Shown here: positions 36,370-45,387 of the stretch, one piece after another
How positions within the stretch are numbered: the stretch's first letter is position 1
How the letters are laid out: the number at the start of each line of letters is the position of its first letter
Origin: Micromonospora musae
GTDB taxonomy: Bacteria; Actinomycetota; Actinomycetes; Mycobacteriales; Micromonosporaceae
Length of the DNA stretch: 64,000 bases
NCBI RefSeq assembly: GCF_003626635.1
Contig: NZ_RAZT01000004.1
Span: 1-64,000 of the forward strand
Direction: 5' to 3'
Notes under the pieces: model-generated
Told to the model about the DNA's origin: nothing
The model's input: only the letters and a program-made list of their open reading frames with translations
The model's database searches: none
Position numbers and translations under genes: made by a program

Positions 36370-36391
36370 GTCATTCCTTTTGAGGTAGTTA

Positions 36392-37189
36392 CTAGGACTT
36401 GTTGTTCGGGGTCGGGATGTGACGCAGCGCCGTCACGGTCTGCGCGCCGGTGTCGGGACTGGGGCGCACAACGCTGTGCACGTGGTATGCGTCGCGCAGC
36501 AGGTCCGCGTCCAAGACCGTCTCCGGTGGCCCGTCGGCGCTGACGCGGCCGTCGACGAGCAGGACCAGCCGGTCGCACATCCGCGCCGCCAGGTCGAGGT
36601 CGTGGACCACGACGATGACGGCGAGCTGCTCGGCGGCCAGGTCCCGGACGAGCTCCAGGACCCGGAGTTGGTGGCTCAGGTCGAGTGCGGACGTCGGCTC
36701 GTCGAGCAGCAGGGCGCGGGGCTGCTGCACGAGTGCCCGCGCGATCGCCACGAGCTGGCGTTCGCCGCCGGACAGGGTTGTCACGTTCCGGGACGCGAAT
36801 GCGGAGATGCCGACCTTCTCCAGTGCCGCTGTCGTGTGGGCAGCATCCGCTGCGCCCTCCGCCTGGAAGCGCCCCAGGTGGGCGTGCCTGCCCAACAGGA
36901 CGTAGTCACGGACGCTGAAGTCGAACTGCATGACCGGGTGCTGCTCGACAAGTGCCAGCTGCCGCGCCAGCATCCTGGGCCGCGCGCGGGCGACGTCCAC
37001 TCCCGCGATCGTGATCTCGCCCTCGTCGGGGATGACCACGCCCGCGATCGCGCGCAGCAGCGTGGACTTGCCGGCGCCGTTGGGCCCGATGACGCCCACG
37101 ACCTCCCCGGCGGAGGCTGCGACATCGACCGCGTGGAGGATGCGGGTGGCACCCTGACGCAGTCCCACGTTGCTGGCGTTGACGATCAT
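36392..37189 (-). CDS. FecE-type ABC transporter ATPase
   Basis: A 265-residue ATPase with Walker A (GPNGAGKSTLLRAIAG), Q-loop region (ALVEQHPVMQFDFSV), signature LSGGERQLVAIARALVQ and Walker B ALLLDEPTSALDL, plus the H-loop VVVVHDLDLAAR. It overlaps the permease stop and starts MIVNASNVGLRQG. Energises metal-chelate uptake with the adjacent permease and lipoprotein. Confidence 0.9.
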   Translation of the reverse strand: MIVNASNVGLRQGATRILHAVDVAASAGEVVGVIGPNGAGKSTLLRAIAGVVIPDEGEITIAGVDVARARPRMLARQLALVEQHPVMQFDFSVRDYVLLGRHAHLGRFQAEGAADAAHTTAALEKVGISAFASRNVTTLSGGERQLVAIARALVQQPRALLLDEPTSALDLSHQLRVLELVRDLAAEQLAVIVVVHDLDLAARMCDRLVLLVDGRVSADGPPETVLDADLLRDAYHVHSVVRPSPDTGAQTVTALRHIPTPNNKS

Positions 37190-38328
37190 CGAAGACCGCC
37201 CGTGGTCCCGCGCCGCCGCAGCACCAGGGCCAGGAAGACCGGCGCCCCGAACAGGGCAGTGACGATGCCCACCTGCAGGCTGGTGGGGCTGAAGGCGACG
37301 CGCGCGATCAGGTCGGCCAGGACCAGGAACGCCGCGCCTCCGAGCGCGCTGGCGGGCAACAGGATCCGGTTGTCCGGACCGATCACGAGGCGCAACGCGT
37401 GCGGGACAACGAGCCCCACGAAGCCGATGACCCCGCTGACGGCCACCGCCGCACCGGTCAACAGCGAAGTAAGCCCGAGGATCACCACCCGTTGGCGGGC
37501 CACGTCGAGCCCGGCCGCACGGGCACCGTCGTCACCGAGCAACAGGACGTTCAGGTCTCGTCCGAACACGGTCAGCAACAGGCAACCTGCCACCACCGGT
37601 GCTGCGGCCAACTGGACGTGCTGCCATGTTCTGGCACCGAGCCCGCCTTGCAGCCAGAAAACGATGCCGCGCAACTCCTCGTCGTTCGCCGCTGTCGCCA
37701 CCATGACCGAGATGAGCGCGCCGAAGAAGGCGCTGACCGCGATGCCGACCAGCAGGAGTGTCACGGGGCCCCGGTCCCGGCGCAGGGCGGCAACCATGAA
37801 GACGAAACCCATCGCGGCGACGGCACCGACGAACGCTGTAGCCGGCAGCATCCAGGGGGTGAGCGCCGTCCAGCCGAAGTAGATCGCCGCGACGGCGCCG
37901 AGCGCAGCGCCGGAGGAGACTCCGATGACGCCCGGCTCCGCCAGTGGATTCCGGAAGACCGCCTGCATGGTTGCCCCCGCGATGCCCAACGCGGCACCCA
38001 CCAACGCACCGACGAGCACCCGCGGCAACCGGATGTAGTTGATCACGGTGGTGTGCTGCCCACCGGCTTCGTCGCCCGGAAGAGGCAGTCCGAGGTCGTC
38101 GGCCAAGGCAGTGACCACCTCGAGCGGGGGAATCCGGACCGGCCCCAACGCCACACCGGCGACGACAGCGACTGCCAGCCCGCAGGCCAGCACACCGCAC
38201 ACGACGAGGAGCCGGAGGACGAACCGGCGGGGCACTGTCGCTTCAGCCCCGGAAGTCGCCGGCTCTCGGCCGCGTACCGGAGCGCTCTTCAGTCGGAGGA
38301 TCCGCCGGATCTCGGCTGCCCTCGCCAT
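37186..38328 (-). CDS. FecCD-type ABC transporter permease
   Basis: A 380-residue permease with about nine to ten membrane segments and the FecCD signatures RLPRVLVGALVGAALGIAGA, MQAVFRNPLAEPGVIGVSSGA and GFVGLVVPHALRL. The first 35 residues are a basic cytosolic extension. The ATG at 38328 shares one base with the stop of the bL28-like gene (TGATG), so translation is coupled. Confidence 0.9.
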   Translation of the reverse strand: MARAAEIRRILRLKSAPVRGREPATSGAEATVPRRFVLRLLVVCGVLACGLAVAVVAGVALGPVRIPPLEVVTALADDLGLPLPGDEAGGQHTTVINYIRLPRVLVGALVGAALGIAGATMQAVFRNPLAEPGVIGVSSGAALGAVAAIYFGWTALTPWMLPATAFVGAVAAMGFVFMVAALRRDRGPVTLLLVGIAVSAFFGALISVMVATAANDEELRGIVFWLQGGLGARTWQHVQLAAAPVVAGCLLLTVFGRDLNVLLLGDDGARAAGLDVARQRVVILGLTSLLTGAAVAVSGVIGFVGLVVPHALRLVIGPDNRILLPASALGGAAFLVLADLIARVAFSPTSLQVGIVTALFGAPVFLALVLRRRGTTGGLR

Positions 38329-38564
38329 CAGAGTTCGACCCGAGCGGCGCGCAGATCGCGTACGGCGGTTTCGGTGCTGTGTCGGCCGATCGTCCGCATG
38401 CCCTCGACGGGCATCGCTGTTCGGACGTGCCCGTCGAACGCGGACATCCGGTGCCGCCGCCTCTGCGTTCTGGGGGACGACCGGCGCGCAGGCCGTAGTC
38501 GAGTTCGGAAGACGGACTTGCCGAACGTGGGTTCACGTGTGGTGACCCGGTGGTGCCTTGACAT
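38328..38564 (-). CDS. degenerate zinc-independent bL28-like ribosomal protein
   Basis: 78 residues, the same length as the bL28 at 50200. Aligned by eye: MSRHHRVTTREPTFGKSVF against [19 protein letters not shown], and VEGMRTIGRHSTETAVRDLR against [20 protein letters not shown]; the order of motifs is preserved end to end. No cysteine is present. The middle SHSHRR segment is changed to RTRLRP, so rRNA binding may be altered. It begins 15 bases after a Zur-like box and overlaps the permease gene by one base. Likely a diverged paralogue made under zinc limitation, or a bL28-derived leader peptide. Confidence 0.6.
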   Translation of the reverse strand: MSRHHRVTTREPTFGKSVFRTRLRPARRSSPRTQRRRHRMSAFDGHVRTAMPVEGMRTIGRHSTETAVRDLRAARVEL

Positions 38565-38578
38565 GCTCTCGCCCTAAC

Positions 38579-38593
38579 CGAAAACGGTAATCA
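38579..38593. promoter_or_regulatory. candidate Zur box
   Basis: CGAAAACGGTAATCA, followed by TTTTCG, resembles the actinobacterial Zur box (TGAAAATGATTTTCA type). It is 15 bases upstream of the bL28-like start at the head of the zinc-type transporter operon. Confidence 0.6.
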
Positions 38594-38794
38594 TTTTCGA
38601 ATAACGTAGCGATAGTGCCTGGCCAGCGCAAGTCGTGCTCGACCCGGTCAGGCGCCGGGTGGCGGGCGGAGGCGAGCTGCCAGCGTGCCCGGCAGGAGTC
38701 GTTCGTTGTCCGTGATCGTCCGTTGGGCCTCGCGCTCCAGGTGCGTCAGGCGCACATCGTTGTCGGCGCTAGGTGTTAGAGCGGCTCGGCGGGA

Positions 38795-38990
38795 GGTGAA
38801 CCACCTGGCCGAACGCATCAGCGGCCAACGCAAGCAACGCCGATCCAGGTGGCGGCGCCTCGAACCCGGCCGGCAGGCGCTGCTCGCTTTGGGCCATCTG
38901 CGCAATGGCGACACCTGCACCCGACTTGCGGCCGGCTTCGAGATCGGCGTCGCCGCCGCCTGGCGCCGTGGGTATGGTCCAGCTGCCGGA
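38795..38990 (+). pseudogene. transposase helix-turn-helix fragment
   Basis: The frame reads LAERISGQRKQRRSRWRRLEPGRQ, ALLALGHLRNGDTCTRLAAG and FEIGVAAAWR, the HTH segment of DDE_Tnp_4-type transposases (usual pattern LRNGDTYTRLAAGFGIGTTTVWRY). The catalytic domain is absent. Confidence 0.6.
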
Positions 38991-39094
38991 ACATCGCCAG
39001 CGCGGTCTTCGCCGAATGAAGATCCTCATCGTCAACCCGGTTATGGTGTGTCCTGCCGACCCTGCAAGGATCAACCGTCGCCCATGTGCTGGTG

Positions 39095-39330
39095 GTGCGT
39101 CGCGGTGAGTTGACCGATGAGGCGTGGGTGGTGATCTTGCCGCTGCTGCGGAGCCGGGTGGTACACGAGGGCGGTGGCGGGATCACCGTCAGGTCATCAA
39201 CGGGATTTGTGGACGCCGCGTACGGGTGTGCCGTGGTGTCACCTGCCGGAACGTCTGGCCAGCCTTCACCTGGTCGTCGTCAGGGTCGGGTAGCCCGCAC
39301 TGGAGCCGACCGGCTGCCTAAATCCGCCGG
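39095..39330 (+). pseudogene. IS5-type transposase N-terminal fragment
   Basis: The first frame reads RGELTDEAWVVILPLL, and after a frameshift the neighbouring frame reads GRWRDHRQVINGI, the well-known start of IS5/IS1182-like transposases (RGELTDEAWARIAPLL ... WRDHRQVINGILWR). Further shifts destroy the rest. It borders the 3' end of a truncated permease gene and probably caused that truncation. Confidence 0.65.
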
Positions 39331-39385
39331 TTGCTTGCAGCCTCGGGGCGTCGCGGCGGCTACTCGTACGGATCAGCGGGGGCAG

Positions 39386-39970
39386 TCACCTCGCGCCACG
39401 AGTTGACCTGGACGTACGGGATTTCTTCGTCGTTGATTGGGTCGCGTCAGCGGTGGCGGCGAGCACGATCGGGTTGATCGCTGGGGCGGCGAGCAGGAAG
39501 GCAAGTGCGGCGGCCGGGGTGACGCCGCTGCGGATCAGGGAGCCTGCGATCGGCACGGCGCCGCATTCGCAGCCTGGGAGTACGACGACGGCGACGCTGG
39601 TCACGGGAAGGGCGAGGGCAGGATGCCGGGGGAGGGCTCGAGCCCAGAAGCATCGGGGTACGAACACCGCAATCGCTGCGGAGAGGAGCACGCCGAAGAC
39701 CAGGAAGGGTACAGCCTGCACCATCACGGAGACGAACACCGTCGTCCACGTCGCGAGGGCCGGTGCGGCGAGCAGGTCCGTCAGATGTTGACTCATTACG
39801 AGCAGGAGGAGCAGCAGGACGGTGAGGATCTCCAGGGAGCCGATCCGGTTGCCAATCGGTGATCGGGCTGCGCTGAGGCGGTCCGCCAGGGCATGCGGCT
39901 GGTCCTCAGCCGACAGCGAGGCGTCCGTCTCTTTCTCACCGGGTGGGGCGATGCGCTCGGGTGCGGCCAA
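39386..39970 (-). pseudogene. truncated YraQ/DUF318-type permease
   Basis: A 194-residue remnant of a permease that is normally about 300 or more residues. Seen: an SLEILTVLLLLLLVMSQHL helix, TVFVSVMVQAVPFLVFGVLL, and the family signature VVLPGCECGAVPIAGSLIRSG with AFLLAAPAINPIVLAAT. After this the sequence changes to a hydrophilic tail (DATQSTTKKSRTS) that looks like read-through into a transposase relic. The second helical half is gone. Start is a TTG after GGAAGAGAAGGGGG. Some relatives are metal-linked permeases. Confidence 0.65.
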
Positions 39971-40160
39971 CGCCGGCCCCCTTCTCTTCCTGATCGCTCA
40001 AGCGGGGCTCTGCAGCTGTCATGGCAGGGGCTCGGGCGGGCTGCACGCTGAACCCGCGTATCCAAGCTCGGCGTTGGTCGGGTGGATCCAGTCAGTGGCG
40101 CGCGCCCTCGGGATCAGGGTGCCGGTAGCTCCTGGGCGAGCCGGGGCTTGGACTTTAGAC

Positions 40161-40201
40161 GTTGGAGCCCGCTCCCGCGCCTAACGGGAGCGGGCTCCAA
40201 C
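40161..40201. terminator. 17-bp stem hairpin after the S8 peptidase gene
   Basis: GTTGGAGCCCGCTCCCG at 40161-40177 is perfectly complementary to 40185-40201 with a seven-base loop. It begins 15 bases beyond the stop of the leftward peptidase gene, the expected place of its terminator. Confidence 0.85.
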
Positions 40202-40215
40202 TCCGCTTTACGCCA

Positions 40216-43200
40216 TTAGCTGACGGCGCCGATGTGGACGGCCCCACGGCCGACGATCGCGCCGTCGGCGGTGACGACGGCGAGCTCGCCATACAGCTGT
40301 CGGCCGGCCCCCGGAACGGATTGGGCGGTCACCGTCCCGTTCAGGGTGGCGGTGGCACCGTGGGGCAGGGCGAGGGCGGTGACGGGAGTGGTGAGCGCCC
40401 CCAGCGACGGGGCCGAGAACGAATCCCGGTAGTCGTAGGCGGTGGTGGTGCCCGGCCCGTCGACGGCGTACCCGTCGACGACCACCCGGTAGGTACCCGC
40501 CAGCGGGTTGGTGATGGTGACGGCCTCCTCGGAGTCACCGTCGGCTGACTGCCCAACCGCGGTGTCGTCACGGAACACCGTCAGGTCCAGGTCAGCGCCG
40601 AGGTTGGCGGTGTTGCCGATCCTGGCGGTGAAGCTCGTCGCACCGGCCGGCACCTCGACCAGATACTCCTGCTGGGCGCCCTCGGCGATGGTCGGCCGCT
40701 CGGCGTGCACGCTGGACAGGGCGCCACCCCGACCGGTTACCGCGACCGGGCCGAAGGCGTTGGTCAACGTCCAGCTCGCCGCGGTCGGCTGACCCGCGGT
40801 GACCGTCGGTAGTTCGATCACGTCCGGCTCGACCGTGACACCCTGCACCCGCGCCTGCAGTTGGAACGGGTTGTTCAGTGACGGCGAGGTCCGTCGTGAC
40901 TCCACCTCGATCTCCCAGACCCCGGCGATCGGGTTCTGGTAGTCCCGCTCCTGCGGCTTGCAGGCAGCCGCGTCGGAGAAGTTGGTGTAGCAGGCGGTGC
41001 TGGCCGTCGGGTCCACCGGCACGCCGTACGGGTTGATGGCGATGAAGCGGGTCTGCGGCCCGGTGGCGATGCCCGACAGGTTCACCTGCAGCGCACCGGC
41101 GCCCGCCGGGACGGTGACGAAGTACGAGGTGAAGCTGTTGCGCTGCACCGACCCTTCCGCCGAGAAGGAGAAGCTCGGCTGGGTGACGTCGGTGGAGGCG
41201 ACCACGACGGCGGACACCTCGAAGTCGATCACCGACGTCTTCGGGTCGTCCACGGTGACGATGGTGCCGTGCGCGCCGGAGGACCTCGGCTTGGCGGTGA
41301 TGCCGACCGTCACCGTCTTGTTCAGCGGCAGGATGACGGACTTCGCTGCGGAGAACGTGCCGTCGTTGCCGCGTAGGGCCAGCTTGTGGATGACGGATCC
41401 GGCTGGGCCGCTGGTGCGGGTGAGCTTGACCTGGTAGGTCCGGCTCTGACCGATCTTCTGCCCACCTTCGCCCGAGGCGCAGCGGTTGTAGACGCCGGTG
41501 CCTCGGTTGGGGTTCGGCACGAAGCGGTTCAACTCGCGGTCGTAGCGGGTCAAATTCTCTGACAGCTCAGAGCAGACCGGGGCGTCGGAGGTGTACGACC
41601 GCGTCTCGACGTTCTTGGCGAGCAGCTTCCACGCGCCCGGCACGTTGACCATGCCGTAGCCCTGCGCGTAGGTCGGGACGTCGGCGATCGGCTTGCCGGA
41701 GGTGTAGATGGCGCGGCGAAGCGCGGCCGGGGTGACACCCTTGTCGGTGGCCTTGGCCGCCGAGAGCAGCAGCGCCGCGGCGCCGGTGGCCTGAGGAGCA
41801 GCCATCGACGTGCCGTTGAGCATCTGGTAGCCCGGCGGCAGCGGGTAGCCGGCCTCAGGCACTGGGATGCCCGGCTGCCAGGTCGGCGCGGTCGAGATCG
41901 CCGATCCGGGAGCGGTGATGTTCGGCTTGAAACCGCCGTCCTCGCGCGGGCCGCGGGAGGAGAAGTTGAACAACGCGTTGTTCGTACGCACCACCGAGCC
42001 GTAGTTGGCCAGCCAAGTGTCCTTGCTGATGTTCGCCGCGACGCTGACCACGTTCTCGGCGACCGACGGGTCTCCGACGGTGTTCAGGCCGGGGCCGGAG
42101 TTGCCGGCGGAGATGAACAGCTGCACCCCGTAGATGCTGATCAGGTCGTTGTACAGCTGGGCGCGGGCGTTGGAGCCGTCGTTGAGCGTCGGCAGGCCGC
42201 CGATGGACATGTTCACCACGTCCACACGGCGGTTGATGACCAGGTCCGCCATGCCGGTCGTCAGCGCCGCGGCGGTGCAACCGCCGCCCCAGGAGCAGGC
42301 GCGGGCAGAGACGATCTTCGCGCCCGGAGCGGCCCCGTCGAAGGCGGTGTTGCCGAGCATGTCGTTCGCGGCCGTGATACCCGCGACGTGCGTGCCGTGG
42401 GTCGCCTCGATGATGCCGATGTTGACGTAGTCCGAGGTACCCGGGATGTTCAGCGGCGTGGTGTCCACGTCCTCGCGGTACTCCACGACGAAGGGCATCT
42501 GGTCACGCACAGCGGTGGCAGGGTTGTCGGTGCCGAAGTGGCCGATGTCGAACCGCTCGCGGTACGGGCGCATCAGGTTCTCGTCGGTGAAGGAGTTGTC
42601 CTGGTCGACGTCGACCCAGATGTCGTGGCTCTGCGGGTCGTACAGGATGCCCCATACGTCGGTGGTGTCGCCGTCGCGGTTGACGTCACCGCCCGGGTCG
42701 CTGGCCGCCGTGATGGACTCCCGGAAGACGTTGAATCGGTAGGTGCCCGTCGGTGCGGTCCAGGTCGCGCCGGCGGCGGTGAAGGAGGGCCCGGTCACCT
42801 CGGTGTTCATCCGCCGCCAGGTGCCGTCGTTCTCGGTCACCGGGTCCGTCGCGGTGACCCAGTCGACGATCTTCCGCTCACCGGTGGTGGTCTTCTGCAG
42901 CGCCGGCTGATCCAGGTCGACACCGGAATCCATGATGCCGATGGTGACCCCGCGCCCGTCCCACTTCGGGTGGGCGGCCTTGAATGCCTCCGCGCCGGTC
43001 TCGTGCGTCGGCATGTACGGGTTGACCGCCCGGGTGCCGGCGCCGGGTCCCGCGAGGGTGGCGGCTTGCTTCACCGACTTTCCACCGCGAGGTGCGACAG
43101 CGGGCGTCGGGTCCGGCACCGGAATGACCTCGTCAAGGTCGACAGCGGCGACACCGGGCAGCGTGGCGGCCTTGACGGCCTTCGTGGTGGGCACGGTGGC

Positions 43201-43521
43201 CAGGACGTACCCGATCTGGTCGAAGCGCCGGTTGATCGTCCCACCGAGTGCCTTGATCCCGTCCGCGACCGCGTTCGCTTCGCCCTTTTCCGCGGCCACG
43301 ATCAGCGTCACCGTCGGTGCGTGCTTCGCGGTGGCCTCGGCGAGGAGCTTGGCGTCATGCGCACCCAACGCCTCGGCAGGGGTCGCCTGCGCATTGTCGG
43401 GTGTGGAGGGGGTGGCGCTCGCGGTCGCGGTGCCACTCGTGACGGTCACGGCGCCAACGGCCAGGACCGATCCGAAGAGCGCGGCCAATGTTCGCCTGCT
43501 CAGGTTTCGGGATTCACTCAC
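40216..43521 (-). CDS. secreted S8 subtilisin-like serine peptidase
   Basis: A 1101-residue exported protease. GTG at 43521 with GGAGGAAG upstream; N-terminal signal (SRRTLAALFGSVLAVGAV) followed by an I9-like propeptide to about 165. Catalytic triad: Asp198 (VTIGIMDSGVDL), His375 (EATHGTHVAGI) and Ser572 (LNGTSMAAPQ), oxyanion Asn in FISAGNSGPG. A long insert (240-370) lies between Asp and His. C-terminal 450 residues are beta-rich with a P/Homo B-like part (AGTYRVVVDGYAVDG). Probably extracellular protein degradation; alone, with its own terminator. Confidence 0.92.
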   Translation of the reverse strand: MSESRNLSRRTLAALFGSVLAVGAVTVTSGTATASATPSTPDNAQATPAEALGAHDAKLLAEATAKHAPTVTLIVAAEKGEANAVADGIKALGGTINRRFDQIGYVLATVPTTKAVKAATLPGVAAVDLDEVIPVPDPTPAVAPRGGKSVKQAATLAGPGAGTRAVNPYMPTHETGAEAFKAAHPKWDGRGVTIGIMDSGVDLDQPALQKTTTGERKIVDWVTATDPVTENDGTWRRMNTEVTGPSFTAAGATWTAPTGTYRFNVFRESITAASDPGGDVNRDGDTTDVWGILYDPQSHDIWVDVDQDNSFTDENLMRPYRERFDIGHFGTDNPATAVRDQMPFVVEYREDVDTTPLNIPGTSDYVNIGIIEATHGTHVAGITAANDMLGNTAFDGAAPGAKIVSARACSWGGGCTAAALTTGMADLVINRRVDVVNMSIGGLPTLNDGSNARAQLYNDLISIYGVQLFISAGNSGPGLNTVGDPSVAENVVSVAANISKDTWLANYGSVVRTNNALFNFSSRGPREDGGFKPNITAPGSAISTAPTWQPGIPVPEAGYPLPPGYQMLNGTSMAAPQATGAAALLLSAAKATDKGVTPAALRRAIYTSGKPIADVPTYAQGYGMVNVPGAWKLLAKNVETRSYTSDAPVCSELSENLTRYDRELNRFVPNPNRGTGVYNRCASGEGGQKIGQSRTYQVKLTRTSGPAGSVIHKLALRGNDGTFSAAKSVILPLNKTVTVGITAKPRSSGAHGTIVTVDDPKTSVIDFEVSAVVVASTDVTQPSFSFSAEGSVQRNSFTSYFVTVPAGAGALQVNLSGIATGPQTRFIAINPYGVPVDPTASTACYTNFSDAAACKPQERDYQNPIAGVWEIEVESRRTSPSLNNPFQLQARVQGVTVEPDVIELPTVTAGQPTAASWTLTNAFGPVAVTGRGGALSSVHAERPTIAEGAQQEYLVEVPAGATSFTARIGNTANLGADLDLTVFRDDTAVGQSADGDSEEAVTITNPLAGTYRVVVDGYAVDGPGTTTAYDYRDSFSAPSLGALTTPVTALALPHGATATLNGTVTAQSVPGAGRQLYGELAVVTADGAIVGRGAVHIGAVS

Positions 43522-43939
43522 GTTCTCTTCCTCCAGAGAACAGGGCCCTGTCGATGCAGGGCGCGCGTGAGGGAATCCTTAGTGGTGTTGGTATTCGGTG
43601 TCGAGAGCCGAATCGACGTTGTGACATCCCCGTGACGTGGCGCCACCGTCGCCCCTCGCATCCACGACCCATCAGGCCGCGTAGTCGCCCGCCTCCGGAG
43701 GGCCTCGAACCGTCGTGCGGAGGGGCCGGGTGGACGCTGCCCTCCCGGTCAGTTCCGGCTCGGGTCGAGGCTGCGAGCGGTGGCGCGAACTGGCCGAGGG
43801 CTCGCCGGGATCGGAATCCGATCGGCGGCACCCGATAGGTGGCGTGGGCGCTGACACCGGACGACGCATAATGGCATGGCGGCAACAGGCCGTGTGCCGG
43901 CGGTCGGCCTGCGGCCGGCGTGATCACGAGAGGGCGACG
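43522..43939. other. intergenic region between S8 peptidase and Fur gene
   Basis: Contains the promoters of the leftward peptidase and rightward Fur-family genes. Frames here are arginine/proline-rich and not credible. No clear Zur box was found. Confidence 0.4.
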
Positions 43940-44344
43940 GTGGACCAGGCGATGCCAAATGTGACTCGCAACACGCGGCAGCGGAGCGAGGTGCTGGCGT
44001 TGTTGCGAGAAGTCGAGGGCTTTCACACGGCGCAGCAACTGCACCAGATGCTGCTCGCCCGGAACGCGCGGGTCGGCCTGACGACCGTCTACCGGACGCT
44101 GCAGTTGCTCGTGGACGCCGGCGACATCGACTCCACCCGACTGCCCGGGGGCGAGCAGCTGTATCGGCGGTGCGGCCAGAGCAAGCACCACCACCACTTG
44201 GTCTGCCGCGACTGCGGGCGAACGGTCGAGGTCGCAGGACCGGCCGTCGAGCGGTGGGCGGACCAGGTAGCGGCTCAACACGGCTTCACCGACGTTGGTC
44301 ACACCCTGGAGATCTTCGGTACGTGCGCTCAATGCTCGCGTTGA
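43940..44344 (+). CDS. Fur-family (Zur-like) metalloregulator
   Basis: 134 residues from the GTG at 43940 (an ATG follows at 43952). HTH region RSEVLALLREVEGFHTAQQLH and ARVGLTTVYRTLQLLVDAGD; metal-binding parts RRCGQSKHHHHLVCRDCGRTVE with the first CxxC, and EIFGTCAQCS with the second CxxC that holds the structural zinc. Surroundings rich in zinc-related genes and Zur-like boxes suggest a Zur rather than an iron Fur. Confidence 0.85.
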   Translation: MDQAMPNVTRNTRQRSEVLALLREVEGFHTAQQLHQMLLARNARVGLTTVYRTLQLLVDAGDIDSTRLPGGEQLYRRCGQSKHHHHLVCRDCGRTVEVAGPAVERWADQVAAQHGFTDVGHTLEIFGTCAQCSR

Positions 44345-44548
44345 TTCTTGCCTCGCTACGGCAGCAGCCGGTAACGCCGCGTGAACGACCCGCCGCCTTC
44401 TGCTCGATTCCGCTCGTGCGATAGGCGATCGTGTCGTTGCGGTTGCCCGGGTGCGGTTCACCGACAGCGATGACCAGGCGGGTGGGCCAGGCCTCGGCGT
44501 TTCGAGACGCCCCTGGAGACCCTGTCGAATGAACGCCCGACGTCGCCG
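44345..44548. other. short non-coding region
   Basis: Lies between the convergent Fur and methyltransferase genes. No gene, hairpin or repeat is supported. Confidence 0.35.
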
Positions 44549-45271
44549 CTAGGGTCGGCGCACCGCTCGTACGACGTCCAGTGGCCCGATCTCGCCGACC
44601 AGGCCCGCCTCGTCCAACTCGGCGAGTAATGCCTCGCCCGAGATGGTGTGCCAGCGGTAGTCGGTGTGATCCTCCCGCAGCGCGGTGCCGTCGTTGTCCA
44701 GGACCCGGTAGCGCATCCGCCAGGTCACCGCGTCCGAGCCGGACGGTTCGCCGGAGCCGCCACCTTCGTACGTGTGCCGGCCGACCCGCACGGTGCCGAA
44801 TACCGAGAACGGGAGCGGTGCCGGCTCGGCTGGTGGTTGCAGGTTCAGCACCAGCGGTGCGCCGGGTGTGAGACGTTCGGCAGTCCGGAGCAGGAACGCC
44901 CGCCGTGCGTTCGGGTTGAGGTGGCCGATCATGTTCATCGCCAGGACGGCGCCGAGCCGAGTGGGCAGGTCGACGCTCAGCGCGTCACTGGCCACCACGG
45001 TTACCCGTTGCCGCAGGTCGGGGTGCGCTGCGATACGGGAGAGCAGTACCGCCCGCAGTACCGGCGACGGTTCCACCGCGACCACGTCGCCGTGCGGGAT
45101 GACTGTGGCGAGGACCTCGGTGCCCAGTCCGCTGCCGGCGCCGACGTCGAGCAGGGTGGTGTCACCGTCGGCGCCGCGCAGCGCATCCGCCACTGGTGTC
45201 CGCAGGACTTGCCAGGCCTGCTCGCTGAAAAGGTGGAGGTATTCCCCGGAGACGCGGTACTCGTCGCTCAT
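44549..45271 (-). CDS. class I SAM-dependent methyltransferase
   Basis: 240 residues from the ATG at 45271 (MSDEYRVSGEYLHLFSEQAW). SAM-binding motif I TTLLDVGAGSGLGTEVLA, acidic loop GDVVAVEPSPVLRAV, motif IV-like GAVLAMNMIGHLNP and a C-terminal sheet ending GEIGPLDVVRAVRR. The small-molecule or protein substrate is unknown. A Zur-like box lies 14-28 bases upstream, shared with the divergent methyltransferase. Confidence 0.8.
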   Translation of the reverse strand: MSDEYRVSGEYLHLFSEQAWQVLRTPVADALRGADGDTTLLDVGAGSGLGTEVLATVIPHGDVVAVEPSPVLRAVLLSRIAAHPDLRQRVTVVASDALSVDLPTRLGAVLAMNMIGHLNPNARRAFLLRTAERLTPGAPLVLNLQPPAEPAPLPFSVFGTVRVGRHTYEGGGSGEPSGSDAVTWRMRYRVLDNDGTALREDHTDYRWHTISGEALLAELDEAGLVGEIGPLDVVRAVRRP

Positions 45272-45284
45272 GCCGCCACCGTAG

Positions 45285-45299
45285 TGGAAACCGTTTCCG
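45285..45299. promoter_or_regulatory. candidate Zur box between two methyltransferase genes
   Basis: TGGAAACCGTTTCCG, inside the palindrome GGAAACCGTTTCC, resembles the other Zur-like boxes of the window. It sits 14 bases from the start of the leftward methyltransferase gene and 89 from the rightward one. Confidence 0.5.
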
Positions 45300-45387
45300 T
45301 TATCACGTAGGCTCGGGTTCTCGCCACCCGCCGCGTTCGGCGACTGGTTCGCCGTCTCCGGTCGGCCCTGCCCGACGAGAGGAGCAC

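Noticed and set aside
42388..43635. 415-residue plus-strand frame opposite the S8 peptidase
   Set aside because: The peptidase catalytic triad is on the other strand; this frame is compositional.
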